Of a stretch of DNA of 64,000 nt, positions 55,293 through 64,000 are shown one piece after another. The first letter of the stretch is position 1, and each line of letters begins with the position of its first letter. The notes beneath the pieces were generated by a model. The model ran no database searches. It had not been told where the DNA came from and worked only from the letters and a program-made list of their open reading frames with translations. Origin of the DNA: Lachnospiraceae bacterium (GTDB taxonomy: Bacteria > Bacillota > Clostridia > Lachnospirales > Lachnospiraceae); the NCBI GenBank assembly GCA_021200995.1, contig JAJQFS010000027.1, positions 1 to 64,000 of the forward strand, given 5' to 3'. The position numbers and the translations under genes are program-made.

Positions 55293-55540
55293 AGATCAGA
55301 GCTCTTTTTTTTGTGCTCTAAAAGTTACGATTCACAGCCGGTCTGGAAGACATAATCAGAGCCGTCAAGCGTCTTTTGCTTGTAAGGGGCTGGTTATGTC
55401 TTCCGGGCTGACTGAGAATCAGTCACTGCCTCCACATAAGCAAAAAGATGAGCGGTGTATTTTACCGCGTCGGACAGCTTGCTGGACGCTTTTGCGCATG
55501 TGGAGAAAGCGGCTGTGAAATGAACGATAAAATGAATGGA
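55293..55540 (+). promoter_or_regulatory. Long structured leader of rpmG-secE-nusG
   Basis: About 250 bases of untranslated RNA rich in stems. The main one pairs ggaagacataa with ttatgtcttcc (about 55349-55404) and continues inward with aagcg/gctt. A second is tgactga/tcagtca with a GAA loop (about 55409-55425). A third is a long arm pair ccacataagcaaaa with ttttgcgcatgtgg (55432-55503) enclosing gcggt/accgc. There is no T-tract terminator. It is probably a regulatory leader; I know no matching class. Confidence 0.5.
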
Positions 55541-55549
55541 GGTAACACC

Positions 55550-55699
55550 ATGAGAACCAGAATCACCCTGGCCTGCACCGAGTGCAAGCAGCGCAACTAC
55601 AACACCACCAAGGACAAGAAGACCCATCCGGACAGAATGGAAATCAAAAAATACTGCAGATTCTGCAAAAGACACACCGTTCACAAGGAAACCAAATAA
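55550..55699 (+). CDS. rpmG: 50S ribosomal protein L33
   Basis: A 49-residue ribosomal protein with the zinc-binding cysteines of the Zn-ribbon type: [20 protein letters not shown] and [15 protein letters not shown] (two CxxC pairs). The start follows tggaggtaacacc. It is the first gene of the rpmG-secE-nusG operon, with secE 21 bases on. The usual tRNA-Trp between rpmG and secE is absent. Confidence 0.96.
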   Translation: MRTRITLACTECKQRNYNTTKDKKTHPDRMEIKKYCRFCKRHTVHKETK

Positions 55700-55720
55700 T
55701 GCAGTTCCGGAGGTTTTAGC

Positions 55721-55966
55721 ATGAGCGAGAAGGTGGAAAAGAAAGCGGGCAGGAGTCCTGAAAAAAAGGACAAAAAGCCGGAGAAAAAGCAGAAAAACAG
55801 CTTTTTTAAAGGTGTGAAGGCGGAATTCAAAAAGATTACCTGGCCGGACAGAAACACTGTTGTAAAACAGTCCGCCGCAGTCATCAGCATCTCCGTAGTA
55901 GTAGGCGTTATTATTGCGGTGCTGGATATGATCATTCAGTACGGCATCAGTTTCATTATAGGCTGA
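55721..55966 (+). CDS. secE: Preprotein translocase subunit SecE
   Basis: An 81-residue essential subunit of the SecYEG channel. A Lys/Glu-rich cytoplasmic head is followed by the conserved amphipathic helix (FFKGVKAEFKKITWPDRNTV) and one membrane span (about 50-72). The start follows ccggaggttttagc. nusG begins 14 bases later. Confidence 0.95.
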   Translation: MSEKVEKKAGRSPEKKDKKPEKKQKNSFFKGVKAEFKKITWPDRNTVVKQSAAVISISVVVGVIIAVLDMIIQYGISFIIG

Positions 55967-55980
55967 ACAGGGGGAGCGAT

Positions 55981-56514
55981 ATGGCAGAATCAGAAGCAAA
56001 ATGGTATGTTGTTCACACCTATTCCGGTTATGAGAATAAAGTCAAAGACGGCATTGAGAGCACCATCGCCAACCGCAACTTAAGCGACGAGATCTGTGAG
56101 GTCATGATCCCCATGGAATCGGCCGAGGAGATCAGGGACGGCGTCACCAAGCATGTGGAGCGCAAGATGTTCCCCGGTTATGTGCTGGTCAGAATGGTGA
56201 TGAACGATGATACCTGGTTTGTCATCCGCAATACCAGAGGCGTGACGGGTTTTGTCGGACCGGGAAGCAAACCGGTGCCGTTGACCGAGACTGAGATGCG
56301 CGCGCTGGGCATCGCCGGCGAGGTGGAGAAAAAGGTCTCCGTCGATTTCGCGGAGGGCGACAGTGTGGTCGTCATTGCCGGCGTCTGGAAGGACGTGGTC
56401 AGCGTCGCACGCAAGGTGGACATCGCCAAACAGACCGTTACCATCACAGTGGATATGTTCGGCAGAGAGACGCCTGTGGACGTTTCACTGGCGGATGTGA
56501 AAAAATTAGATTAA
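55981..56514 (+). CDS. nusG: Transcription termination/antitermination factor NusG
   Basis: A 177-residue factor that binds RNA polymerase and links it with ribosome or Rho. The NGN domain (AKWYVVHTYSGYENKVKDGI ... MFPGYVLVRM) is followed by a KOW domain (VDFAEGDSVVVIAGVWKDVV), where the usual GPF is replaced by GVW, a small variation. The start follows agggggagcgat. It is the last gene before the rplK leader. Confidence 0.95.
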   Translation: MAESEAKWYVVHTYSGYENKVKDGIESTIANRNLSDEICEVMIPMESAEEIRDGVTKHVERKMFPGYVLVRMVMNDDTWFVIRNTRGVTGFVGPGSKPVPLTETEMRALGIAGEVEKKVSVDFAEGDSVVVIAGVWKDVVSVARKVDIAKQTVTITVDMFGRETPVDVSLADVKKLD

Positions 56515-56532
56515 ATTCGTTTGTTTTACATC

Positions 56533-56640
56533 TGTGCTCTGTACAGGCGCGGATGATAAGATAAAGCAGCAGTAGCCCCGTTTTCGGGGCTGTGGGAGCA
56601 GAGCATAACGCCCTGCGCCAAAAACCACATTAAACAGGAG
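56533..56640 (+). promoter_or_regulatory. Ribosomal protein L1-binding-type leader of rplKA
   Basis: The nusG-rplK gap holds agcccc/ggggct (hairpin near 56576-56592), then tgtgggagc..., which closes with aaaccaca near 56624, and tgctctg/cagagca. The GTGGGAG ... ACCAC layout just ahead of rplK matches the L1 autoregulatory leader known from Firmicutes. The exact L1 contacts are not verified. Confidence 0.6.
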
Positions 56641-56648
56641 GTGCCGCT

Positions 56649-57074
56649 ATGGCAAAGAAAGTAACAGGTTATATCAAATTACAGATTCCTGCTGGCAAGG
56701 CAACGCCAGCGCCGCCGGTAGGCCCGGCTCTGGGTCAGCACGGTGTCAATATCGTTGAATTTACCAAGCAGTTCAACGCCCGCACAGCCGATAAGGGTGA
56801 CGTGGTCATTCCGGTTGTGATTACGGTATATGCGGACAGAAGCTTCAGTTTCATTACCAAGACTCCGCCCGCCGCGGTTTTATTAAAGAAGGCGTGCAAC
56901 ATCAAGTCCGGTTCCGGCAAGCCGAACAAGGACAAGGTGGCGACGATTTCCAAAGATAAGCTTCGGGAAATCGCGGAGATGAAGATGCCCGACTTAAACG
57001 CGGCAAGCGTGGAGGCAGCCATGAGCATGATCGCCGGCACCGCACGCAGCATGGGTATTGAAGTAAAAGACTGA
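56649..57074 (+). CDS. rplK: 50S ribosomal protein L11
   Basis: A 141-residue ribosomal protein of the GTPase-associated centre. It has [37 protein letters not shown] and the C-terminal rRNA-binding part ([20 protein letters not shown]). The start follows aacaggaggtgccgct. rplA follows 52 bases later. Confidence 0.97.
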   Translation: MAKKVTGYIKLQIPAGKATPAPPVGPALGQHGVNIVEFTKQFNARTADKGDVVIPVVITVYADRSFSFITKTPPAAVLLKKACNIKSGSGKPNKDKVATISKDKLREIAEMKMPDLNAASVEAAMSMIAGTARSMGIEVKD

Positions 57075-57126
57075 ATAAAGGAAAATGGGAGACAGAAACT
57101 GTCGTTTGAACCATAGGAGGTAGAGA

Positions 57127-57819
57127 ATGAAACACGGCAAGAAATATGCAGAGGCTGCGAAGCAGATCGACAGAGCAGCCGTTTATGAGCCCGCAGAGGC
57201 GATCGCGCTGGTGAAAAAGACCGCGCCCGCAAAATTCGACGAGACAGTGGAAATCCACTTAAGAACCGGCTGTGACGGACGTCACGCTGAGCAGCAGGTC
57301 CGCGGCGCCGTTGCGCTGCCGAACGGAACCGGTAAGAGCATCCGTGTCCTGGTATTCGCCAAGGGCGACAAGGTAGCGGAGGCGCAGGCCGCAGGCGCTG
57401 ATTTCGTGGGCGGTGATGAGTTGATCCCGAAGATCCAGCATGAGGGCTGGCTTGAGTTTGATAAGGTTGTGGCAACCCCGGACATGATGGGCGTGGTTGG
57501 CCGTCTTGGTAAGATCTTAGGACCCAAAGGCCTGATGCCGAACCCGAAGGCCGGCACCGTGACCATGAACGTGACCCAGGCGGTCAAGGAACTGAAAGCC
57601 GGTAAAATCGAGTACAGACTGGATAAGACCAACATCATCCACTGCCCGATCGGAAAGGTGTCCTTCTCCGAGGAAGCCCTCATGGAGAACTACAACGTAC
57701 TCATGGATGCCATCACCAAGGCCAGACCGAGCGCGCTGAAGGGTCAGTATTTAAAGAGCGTAACTGTCAGCTCCACCATGGGCCCCGGTGTGAAGATCAG
57801 CACCGCGAAGTATTCATAA
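57127..57819 (+). CDS. rplA: 50S ribosomal protein L1
   Basis: A 230-residue protein of the L1 stalk that also represses its own operon. It has [20 protein letters not shown], the [19 protein letters not shown] signature and [15 protein letters not shown]. One difference: the conserved DPRHADQ reads DGRHAEQ. The start follows cataggaggtagaga. Confidence 0.97.
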   Translation: MKHGKKYAEAAKQIDRAAVYEPAEAIALVKKTAPAKFDETVEIHLRTGCDGRHAEQQVRGAVALPNGTGKSIRVLVFAKGDKVAEAQAAGADFVGGDELIPKIQHEGWLEFDKVVATPDMMGVVGRLGKILGPKGLMPNPKAGTVTMNVTQAVKELKAGKIEYRLDKTNIIHCPIGKVSFSEEALMENYNVLMDAITKARPSALKGQYLKSVTVSSTMGPGVKISTAKYS

Positions 57820-57858
57820 AGAATCGCTTCAAAAAATGTATGAAATATCATCCAGGGG

Positions 57859-57888
57859 TTGACTTTATGTCAGCCCCCGTGATATGAT
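57859..57888 (+). promoter_or_regulatory. Promoter of rplJL
   Basis: TTGACT at 57859-57864, 18 bases, TATGAT at 57883-57888. The -35 region lies within a hairpin (ggggttgac/gtcagcccc, 57856-57878) that may end rplKA transcripts. Confidence 0.75.
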
Positions 57889-57892
57889 ACCA

Positions 57893-58003
57893 GAACAGCC
57901 GAAGACAGCAGGTGCCGCATACTGCGGCGTAAGCGCACAGACCGCCTGCCGAGGAAAGAGTATGGAAAATCAGTCTCTCCCTGTCTTTGCGGGGAGATTT
58001 TTT
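57893..58003 (+). ncRNA. Ribosomal protein L10 leader
   Basis: The 110-base leader ahead of rplJ has the order of the Firmicutes L10 leader: cagccgaagacagcaggtgc, a kink-turn-like gcatac...gcggcgtaag, cgcctgccgaggaaag, then an intrinsic terminator (tctccc/gggaga, 57976-57997, followed by six T). L10(L12)4 binding is known to favour termination in this class. Confidence 0.85.
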
Positions 58004-58052
58004 ATTTCTGTATCGCAATCTCTTTCGGCACATTCTACAAGGAGGTAATCAA

Positions 58053-58571
58053 ATGGCGAAAGTTGAATTGAAACAGCCGATCATCGCAGAGATCTCTGAG
58101 ACCGTCAAGGATGCGCAGAGCGTTGTGCTGGTGGACTATCTTGGACTTACCGTCGAGCAGGACACTCAGCTGCGCAGAAAGCTGCGTGAGGAGAACGTCA
58201 GCTACAAGGTGTACAAGAACACGCTGATGAATTTCGCGTTCAAGGGTACGGATTTTGAACAGCTTGCACCGTATTTAAACGGACCGAGCGCGATCGCGGT
58301 ATCCACCACGGACGCAACCGCACCGGCGAGAGTCATCACCGACTTTGTCAAGGCAAACAAGCTGACAAATCTTGAGATCAAGGCGGGCGTTGTAGAGGGT
58401 AAGGTCTATGACGCGAAGGGAATGGAAGCCATCGCGGCCATCCCGTCCAGAGACGCACTGCTTTCTAGACTGCTTGGTTCTATGCAGTCCCCGATTGCGA
58501 ACTTCGCGCGCGTCTTAAAGCAGATCGCGGAGAAAGACGGCGCACCCGCCGCGGAAGCAGCCGCGGAGTAA
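58053..58571 (+). CDS. rplJ: 50S ribosomal protein L10
   Basis: A 172-residue stalk base protein. It has SVVLVDYLGLTVEQDTQLRR, YKVYKNTLMNFAFKGTDF, LNGPSAIAVSTTDATAPA, and the C-terminal helix that binds L7/L12 (PIANFARVLKQIAEK). The ATG at 58053 follows acaaggaggtaatcaa. It is regulated by the leader upstream. Confidence 0.97.
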   Translation: MAKVELKQPIIAEISETVKDAQSVVLVDYLGLTVEQDTQLRRKLREENVSYKVYKNTLMNFAFKGTDFEQLAPYLNGPSAIAVSTTDATAPARVITDFVKANKLTNLEIKAGVVEGKVYDAKGMEAIAAIPSRDALLSRLLGSMQSPIANFARVLKQIAEKDGAPAAEAAAE

Positions 58572-58654
58572 GGAGCAGTTGTCGTTACGGTTTTGTATTT
58601 ACCGTATCATGATCAAAAATACAGGCTCAAAAATAATCATTGGAGGAAAATAAA

Positions 58655-59026
58655 ATGGCTAAATTAACAACACAGGAATTAATCGATGCGATCAAAGAGA
58701 TGACCGTATTGGAGTTAAATGAGTTAGTACAGGCTTGCGAAGCCGAGTTTGGCGTATCCGCCGCTGCCGGCGTTGTAGTTGCCGCCGCAGGTCCTGCGGA
58801 AGAGGTTGAGGAGAAGACCGAGTTTGACGTAGAGCTGACCGCTTTCGGCGATAAGAAGATCAACGTCATCAAGGAAATCCGCGGCATCACCGGCCTTGGC
58901 CTGAAAGAGGCAAAGGACCTGGTTGAGGGCGCACCGAAGATCGTCAAAGAGGGCGTCAGCAAGGAAGAGGCTGAGGACATCAAGAAGAAGCTTGAGGAAG
59001 CCGGCGCAACTGTTACCATCAAATAA
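58655..59026 (+). CDS. rplL: 50S ribosomal protein L7/L12
   Basis: A 123-residue stalk protein. The N-terminal dimerisation domain ([20 protein letters not shown]), Ala-rich hinge ([19 protein letters not shown]) and C-terminal factor-binding domain ([20 protein letters not shown]) are all present. The start follows ttggaggaaaataaa. Confidence 0.98.
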   Translation: MAKLTTQELIDAIKEMTVLELNELVQACEAEFGVSAAAGVVVAAAGPAEEVEEKTEFDVELTAFGDKKINVIKEIRGITGLGLKEAKDLVEGAPKIVKEGVSKEEAEDIKKKLEEAGATVTIK

Positions 59027-59069
59027 GAAAGTTCGATTGATACATCGACTTGCAAAGAAACCGGAACCG

Positions 59070-59097
59070 GGCCGGGCAGTGTTTTCACTGCCCGGCC
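59070..59097 (+). terminator. GC-rich hairpin after rplL
   Basis: A perfect 12-bp stem ggccgggcagtg/cactgcccggcc closes a TTTT loop 43 bases past the rplL stop. There is no T tract, so it may be an mRNA 3' stabiliser or processing site rather than a classical terminator. Confidence 0.65.
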
Positions 59098-59161
59098 TGT
59101 GTCAGTTGCGAACACTTATTACAAAAATATTATTTCACTCTGAAATTTAATAATTTTTTCC

Positions 59162-59190
59162 TTGACTTGCCATGGCGGTTGTAGTAAACT
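59162..59190 (+). promoter_or_regulatory. Promoter of rpoBC
   Basis: TTGACT at 59162-59167, 17 bases, TAAACT at 59185-59190. A leader hairpin (ctgccctt/aagggcag, about 59226-59250) precedes the rpoB start. Confidence 0.7.
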
Positions 59191-59278
59191 TGTTAGGCTA
59201 TATTGGAATTTTATGCTTGAGGAGTCTGCCCTTGTGAGCAAAAAGGGCAGGCGAAAAGAAAGAACGGGGTGATTGTCA

Positions 59279-62200
59279 ATGGAAAAAAACAGAATACGTC
59301 CGCTTGCAACCGGCAAGAACATGCGTATGAGTTATTCAAGACAAAAAGAAGTTTTGGAAATGCCTGATCTGATCGAGGTACAGAAGGATTCCTATAACTG
59401 GTTCCTGACAGAGGGCTTGAAGGAGGTGTTTGACGATATCTCCCCCATAACCAACTATGATGATTCTCTGAGTCTTGAGTTTGTTGACTATGAATTGTGC
59501 GAATCTGAAAAGAAATACACGATCGAGGAGTGCAAGGAAAGAGACGCCACCTATGCGGCTCCCTTAAAGGTAAAGGTACGCCTTCATAATAACGCGAGGC
59601 CGGAGGCCGGATTCGCGGAGCATGAAATCTTTATGGGAGACATGCCTCTGATGACGAAGACTGGTACCTTCGTGATCAATGGCGCGGAGCGTGTAATCGT
59701 CAGCCAGCTGGTTCGTTCCCCGGGCATTTATTATACAATCGGCCATGACAAGCTGGGCAAAACCCTCTATTCCTGCCAGGTGATTCCGAACCGCGGCGCG
59801 TGGCTGGAGTATGAGACGGATTCGAATGATGTGTTTTATGTGCGCGTAGACAGGACGAGAAAAGTGCCGATCACGGTGCTGATTCGCGCTCTGGGTGTGG
59901 GCACCAACGATGAGATTCTGGAGATTTTCGGCGATGAGCCCAAGATTTTCGCAAGCTTTGGCAAGGATTCCGCTTCCAATTACCAGGAAGGCTTACTGGA
60001 ATTATACAAAAAGATCCGTCCCGGCGAGCCGCTGACCGTGGAAGGCGCCGAGGGCCTGATCACCAATATGTTCTTTGATCCCAAGCGTTATGACTTGGCC
60101 AAGGTAGGACGCTACAAATATAATAAGAAGCTCTCTTTCCGCAACAGGTTGACCGGCCATGTCTTAAGCGAGGATGTGGCGGACCCGACGACCGGTGAGG
60201 TCCTGGCGGCCGCGGGTACAACCGTCACCAGAGAGCTGGCTGACCGGCTGCAGAACGCTGCGGTTCCTTATGTTTATGTACAGACCGAGGAGAGAAATGT
60301 CAAAGTCCTCTCCAACATGATGGTGGACCTCAATGCCTGGGTGGACTGCGACGCGAAGGCCCTTGGCATCAAGGAGAAGGTTTATTATCCGCTTTTGGCA
60401 CAGATTCTGGAGGAGAACGGAGACGACGAGGAGGCTCTGGCCGAGGCGATCATGCGCAACGCGAGCGAGCTGGTGCCGAAGCATGTGACCAAGGAAGATA
60501 TTTTCGCTTCCATCAATTATAATATGCATCTGGAGTACGGTGTGGGCAATGATGACGATATCGACCATCTGGGCAACCGCCGGATCCGCGCGGTGGGCGA
60601 GCTGTTGCAGAATCAGTACCGCATCGGCCTCTCCCGCATGGAGAGAGTGGTCCGTGAGAGAATGACCACCCATGACGCGGCTGAGGTGACGCCCCAGTCC
60701 CTGATCAATATCAAACCGGTGACCGCCGCGGTGAAGGAGTTCTTTGGTTCCTCCCAGCTGTCCCAGTTTATGGATCAGAACAACCCGTTGGGTGAGCTGA
60801 CGCATAAGAGACGTCTCTCCGCCCTGGGCCCCGGCGGACTGTCCCGTGACCGTGCCGGATTTGAGGTACGTGACGTACACTACTCTCATTACGGCAGAAT
60901 GTGTCCCATTGAGACTCCTGAAGGTCCCAACATCGGTCTGATTAACTCCCTCGCGTGCTACGCGCGGATCAACGAATACGGCTTTATCGAGGCGCCCTAT
61001 CGTAAGATTGACAAGAGCGATCCAAAGAATCCGAGAGTCACCGATGAGGTGGTCTATATGACTGCCGATGAGGAAGAGAATTACCACGTAGCGCAGGCGA
61101 ATGAGGCCCTGGACGAGGAGGAACATTTCGTCAGAAACAGCGTTTCCGGCCGTTACCGTGAAGAAACGCAGGAGTATCCGAAGACCATGTTTGATTACAT
61201 GGACGTTTCCCCGAAAATGGTCTTCTCCGTGGCGACCGCGTTGATTCCATTCCTGCAGAACGATGACGCGAACCGTGCCCTGATGGGCTCCAACATGCAG
61301 CGTCAGGCTGTGCCGCTTCTCTTTACCGAGGCGCCTGTAGTGGGTACCGGCATTGAGCAGAAGGCAGCCGTGGACTCTGGCGTCTGTGTTGTGGCGGAGA
61401 AAAACGGCACGATTGACTATGTCTCCGCCGATCTGATTAAAATGACCGCGGACGACGGCGAGCATCTGGAATACCGCCTGACCAAATTCGCCCGCTCCAA
61501 CCAGTCCAACTGCTACAACCAGCGTCCCATCGTCTTTAAGGGCGACAGAGTGGCCGCGGGGCAGGTGATTGCCGACGGCGCGTCCACTTCCGAGGGCGAG
61601 CTGGCATTGGGCAAAAACCCGCTGATCGGCTTTATGAACTGGGAAGGCTACAACTTCGAAGACGCCGTACTTTTGAGCGAGCGTCTGGTACAGGAGGATG
61701 TATATACCTCCATTCATATTGAGGAATATGAGACTGAGGCCCGAGATACCAAACTGGGACCGGAGGAAATCACCAGAGATGTTCCGGGCGTCGGCGAGGA
61801 CGCGCTGAAAAACCTGGACGAGAGAGGCATCATCCGCATCGGCGCGGAGGTGCGCACCGGAGATATCCTGGTAGGTAAAGTGACGCCAAAGGGCGAGACC
61901 GAGCTTACCGCGGAGGAGAGACTTTTGCGAGCGATCTTCGGGGAAAAGGCCAGAGAAGTACGCGATACTTCGCTGAAAGTGCCGCACGGTGAATATGGTA
62001 TCGTTGTGGACGCCAAGGTCTTCACCAGAGAGAACAGCGATGAGTTAAAACCGGGCGTGAATATGTCCGTCCGCATTTATATTGCACAGAAGAGAAAGAT
62101 TTCCGTGGGCGACAAGATGGCCGGCCGTCACGGTAATAAGGGTGTGGTTTCCCATGTCCTACCCGTGGAAGACATGCCGTATCTGCCGAACGGACGTCCT

Positions 62201-63130
62201 CTGGATATCGTTTTGAATCCGTTGGGCGTGCCTTCCCGTATGAATATCGGGCAGGTGCTGGAGATTCACCTGTCTCTGGCGGCCAAGGCGCTGGGCTTCA
62301 ATGTCGCGACCCCGATTTTCGACGGCGCGAAGGAAGACGATATCATGGACACCCTGGACCTGGCGAACGATTATGTGAACCTGTCCTGGGAGGAATTTGA
62401 GGCAAAGCACAAGGAAGAGCTCCTTCCGGAGGTGTTCCAGTATCTGTCTGACAACAGGGACCACAGAGAGGAGTGGAAGGGCGTGCCGATCACCAGAGAC
62501 GGCAAGGTCAGGCTGCGCGACGGTCGTACCGGCGAGTATTTTGACAGTCCGGTTACCATCGGCCACATGCACTATCTGAAGCTCCATCACCTGGTTGACG
62601 ATAAGATCCACGCGCGTTCCACCGGTCCTTATTCCCTGGTGACGCAGCAGCCTCTGGGCGGCAAAGCACAGTTCGGCGGCCAGCGTTTCGGAGAAATGGA
62701 AGTCTGGGCCCTGGAGGCTTACGGCGCTGCCTACACGCTGCAGGAGATTCTGACCGTGAAGTCCGACGATGTGGTCGGCCGTGTCAGAACCTACGAGGCG
62801 ATCATCAAGGGCGAAAACGTACCGGAACCCGGTGTTCCGGAGTCCTTCAAGGTACTTTTAAAGGAACTGCAGGCGCTGGCGCTGGATGTGAAGGTCCTGC
62901 GCGAGGACGGCACCGAGGTGGAGATCAAGGAAAATATCGATTACGGCAATACCGACTACCGCTTTGAGATGGAAGGCGAGAGACGCAACTACGACTACGA
63001 TGATAAGTCGCTTTCTTCCAGCGGATATCAGACGCAGGAGTTTGATGAGAACAGCGGAGAGTTAGTGGATATTGAGGAAGAGGTTGACGAGCCGGACGAC
63101 GTTGAGGCGGACGACTATGACAATGAATAA
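59279..63130 (+). CDS. rpoB: DNA-directed RNA polymerase beta subunit
   Basis: A 1283-residue core subunit of RNA polymerase. Conserved stretches include [16 protein letters not shown], the rifampicin region ([33 protein letters not shown]), [28 protein letters not shown] and the C-terminal [20 protein letters not shown]. The rifampicin-site residues that can be read (S-Q-F-M-D, H-K-R-R-L-S) look wild type. The ATG at 59279 is chosen over the TTG at 59273, though the Shine-Dalgarno (ggggtgattgtca) fits either. The acidic C-terminal tail is usual in this group. Confidence 0.98.
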   Translation: MEKNRIRPLATGKNMRMSYSRQKEVLEMPDLIEVQKDSYNWFLTEGLKEVFDDISPITNYDDSLSLEFVDYELCESEKKYTIEECKERDATYAAPLKVKVRLHNNARPEAGFAEHEIFMGDMPLMTKTGTFVINGAERVIVSQLVRSPGIYYTIGHDKLGKTLYSCQVIPNRGAWLEYETDSNDVFYVRVDRTRKVPITVLIRALGVGTNDEILEIFGDEPKIFASFGKDSASNYQEGLLELYKKIRPGEPLTVEGAEGLITNMFFDPKRYDLAKVGRYKYNKKLSFRNRLTGHVLSEDVADPTTGEVLAAAGTTVTRELADRLQNAAVPYVYVQTEERNVKVLSNMMVDLNAWVDCDAKALGIKEKVYYPLLAQILEENGDDEEALAEAIMRNASELVPKHVTKEDIFASINYNMHLEYGVGNDDDIDHLGNRRIRAVGELLQNQYRIGLSRMERVVRERMTTHDAAEVTPQSLINIKPVTAAVKEFFGSSQLSQFMDQNNPLGELTHKRRLSALGPGGLSRDRAGFEVRDVHYSHYGRMCPIETPEGPNIGLINSLACYARINEYGFIEAPYRKIDKSDPKNPRVTDEVVYMTADEEENYHVAQANEALDEEEHFVRNSVSGRYREETQEYPKTMFDYMDVSPKMVFSVATALIPFLQNDDANRALMGSNMQRQAVPLLFTEAPVVGTGIEQKAAVDSGVCVVAEKNGTIDYVSADLIKMTADDGEHLEYRLTKFARSNQSNCYNQRPIVFKGDRVAAGQVIADGASTSEGELALGKNPLIGFMNWEGYNFEDAVLLSERLVQEDVYTSIHIEEYETEARDTKLGPEEITRDVPGVGEDALKNLDERGIIRIGAEVRTGDILVGKVTPKGETELTAEERLLRAIFGEKAREVRDTSLKVPHGEYGIVVDAKVFTRENSDELKPGVNMSVRIYIAQKRKISVGDKMAGRHGNKGVVSHVLPVEDMPYLPNGRPLDIVLNPLGVPSRMNIGQVLEIHLSLAAKALGFNVATPIFDGAKEDDIMDTLDLANDYVNLSWEEFEAKHKEELLPEVFQYLSDNRDHREEWKGVPITRDGKVRLRDGRTGEYFDSPVTIGHMHYLKLHHLVDDKIHARSTGPYSLVTQQPLGGKAQFGGQRFGEMEVWALEAYGAAYTLQEILTVKSDDVVGRVRTYEAIIKGENVPEPGVPESFKVLLKELQALALDVKVLREDGTEVEIKENIDYGNTDYRFEMEGERRNYDYDDKSLSSSGYQTQEFDENSGELVDIEEEVDEPDDVEADDYDNE

Positions 63131-63145
63131 AGTTTTATAAAAAGC

Positions 63146-63174
63146 TTACCGCCGGCCGCGGCGCGGCCGGTAAC
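63146..63174 (+). terminator. GC-rich hairpin between rpoB and rpoC
   Basis: ttaccgccggccgc and gcggccggtaa pair over 11 bp with a 3-base bulge. Its place within an operon and lack of a T tract suggest an mRNA processing or stability element. Confidence 0.5.
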
Positions 63175-63205
63175 CGATATCCATATTTCAGAAGGGAGTG
63201 TCAAA

Positions 63206-64000
63206 ATGCCGGAAGTAAAAAACGAAGCGTATGAGCCGCTGACTTTCGATGCGATTAAAATTGGTCTGGCTTCTCCGGAGCGGATTCTGCAATGGTCCAG
63301 AGGCGAGGTGACAAAGCCGGAGACCATCAACTACAGGACATTAAAACCGGAGCGGGACGGCCTGTTCTGTGAGAAAATTTTCGGACCCAGCAAGGACTGG
63401 GAGTGCCATTGCGGCAAATATAAAAAGATCCGCTACAAGGGCGTTGTCTGCGACCGCTGCGGCGTGGAAGTGACGAAGTCCAGCGTCAGAAGAGAGCGCA
63501 TGGGCCACATCAAGCTGGCGGCGCCGGTGTCTCACATCTGGTATTTTAAGGCGATTCCGTCCCGCATGGGCACCATGCTCGACATCACGCCGAAGGCTTT
63601 AGAGAAGGTGCTGTACTTTGCCAGCTATATCGTGCTGGACAAAGGCGAGAGCAATCTGGAGGAGAAGCAGGTCCTCACCGAGAGAGAATACCAGGACGCG
63701 CGCGACACCTACGGCAATAAATTCCGTGTCGGCATGGGCGCGGAGGCAATCAAGGAACTGCTGACCAGAATCGATGTGGAAAAAGAATCCGCCGAGTTAA
63801 AGGAAGAGCTGCAGACCGCTACTGGTCAGAAGAGAGCGAAGCTGATCAAGAGAATCGAAGTGATGGAGGCTTTCCGCGAGAGCGGAAACCGTCCGGAGTG
63901 GATGATCCTGGACGTGATCCCGGTGATTCCGCCGGATCTGCGCCCCATGGTGCAGTTGGACGGCGGCAGATTCGCCACCTCCGATTTAAATGACCTGTAC
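63206..64000 (+). CDS. rpoC: DNA-directed RNA polymerase beta' subunit (5' part, runs off the window)
   Basis: The first 265 codons of beta'. They hold [35 protein letters not shown], the N-terminal zinc-binding motif ([20 protein letters not shown]), [20 protein letters not shown] and the start of the clamp ([20 protein letters not shown]). The start follows cagaagggagtgtcaaa. It continues past base 64000. Confidence 0.97.
   Translation, partial: MPEVKNEAYEPLTFDAIKIGLASPERILQWSRGEVTKPETINYRTLKPERDGLFCEKIFGPSKDWECHCGKYKKIRYKGVVCDRCGVEVTKSSVRRERMGHIKLAAPVSHIWYFKAIPSRMGTMLDITPKALEKVLYFASYIVLDKGESNLEEKQVLTEREYQDARDTYGNKFRVGMGAEAIKELLTRIDVEKESAELKEELQTATGQKRAKLIKRIEVMEAFRESGNRPEWMILDVIPVIPPDLRPMVQLDGGRFATSDLNDLY

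Noticed and set aside
55700..55720. tRNA-Trp between rpmG and secE, as in many Firmicutes
   Set aside because: Only 21 bases separate the two genes, filled by the secE ribosome-binding site.
60164..61987. Open frame of 607 codons on the minus strand
   Set aside because: It lies wholly within rpoB, has no ribosome-binding site or recognisable domain, and is an antisense shadow of a GC-rich conserved gene.

Overview
The window looks like chromosome from an anaerobic gut-type Clostridia, most likely Lachnospiraceae. The evidence is the gene content: pyruvate:ferredoxin oxidoreductase with a multi-cluster ferredoxin and a GltD/NfnB-like flavoprotein, a mannose-family PTS with a YajC-like protein, a metF / B12-reactivation / short metH trio, DUF3842 and DUF2798 proteins, and the rpmG-secE-nusG-rplKAJL-rpoBC block. 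Coding GC is moderate to high and Shine-Dalgarno sites are strong. The genus cannot be fixed from sequence alone. I saw no rRNA, tRNA, CRISPR array, transposase or integrase.

Layout. 1-1.6 kb: lysS. 1.6-7.5 kb: an accessory block (TetR, a frameshifted cell-surface protein, DUF2798 membrane protein, AAA/DUF234 ATPase) with related hairpins at both edges. 7.8-13.9 kb: an electron-transfer operon (eight-cluster ferredoxin, nifJ with an in-frame amber codon, GltD-like flavoprotein). 14.0-15.7 kb: a HipA-like kinase with a DUF2442-HTH partner, opposite strand. 15.8-22.4 kb: HEAT-repeat protein, AGCS symporter, ZIP transporter, an unknown protein, a TetR/DhaS-type regulator, DUF3842 and an ECF S component behind a long structured leader. 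22.6-31.9 kb: a PRD-type regulator, a complete mannose-family PTS (IIC-IID-IIB-small membrane protein-YajC-like-IIA), a metallo-beta-lactamase-fold hydrolase, a neutral-ceramidase-like protein and a MATE exporter. 32.1-37.3 kb: C39-like peptidase, metF, a methionine synthase reactivation protein and metH. 37.3-42 kb: a small coiled-coil membrane protein and a 1324-residue fused ABC-FtsX protein. 42-45.7 kb: GntR regulator, uxuB (amber-interrupted) and uxuA. 45.7-54.2 kb: iron alcohol dehydrogenase, aldehyde dehydrogenase, a frameshifted membrane glycosyltransferase, glpK and a family 2 glycoside hydrolase. 54.3-64 kb: SAM hydrolase divergent from rpmG-secE-nusG, then rplKA, rplJL, rpoB and the start of rpoC.

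The most unusual theme is amber codons. nifJ and uxuB each have a TAG exactly where their families read on, with intact coding sequence after it. A YajC-like gene shows a weaker third case. At two other junctions (MBL/ceramidase-like and uxuA/uxuB) the only thing separating two in-frame genes is a TAG. Yet TAG clearly ends other genes here, so this is either recent nonsense mutation or partial amber suppression, not wholesale recoding. Two further genes (surface protein, glycosyltransferase) are broken by single-base shifts in G or T runs, so sequence error or gene decay must be weighed as well.
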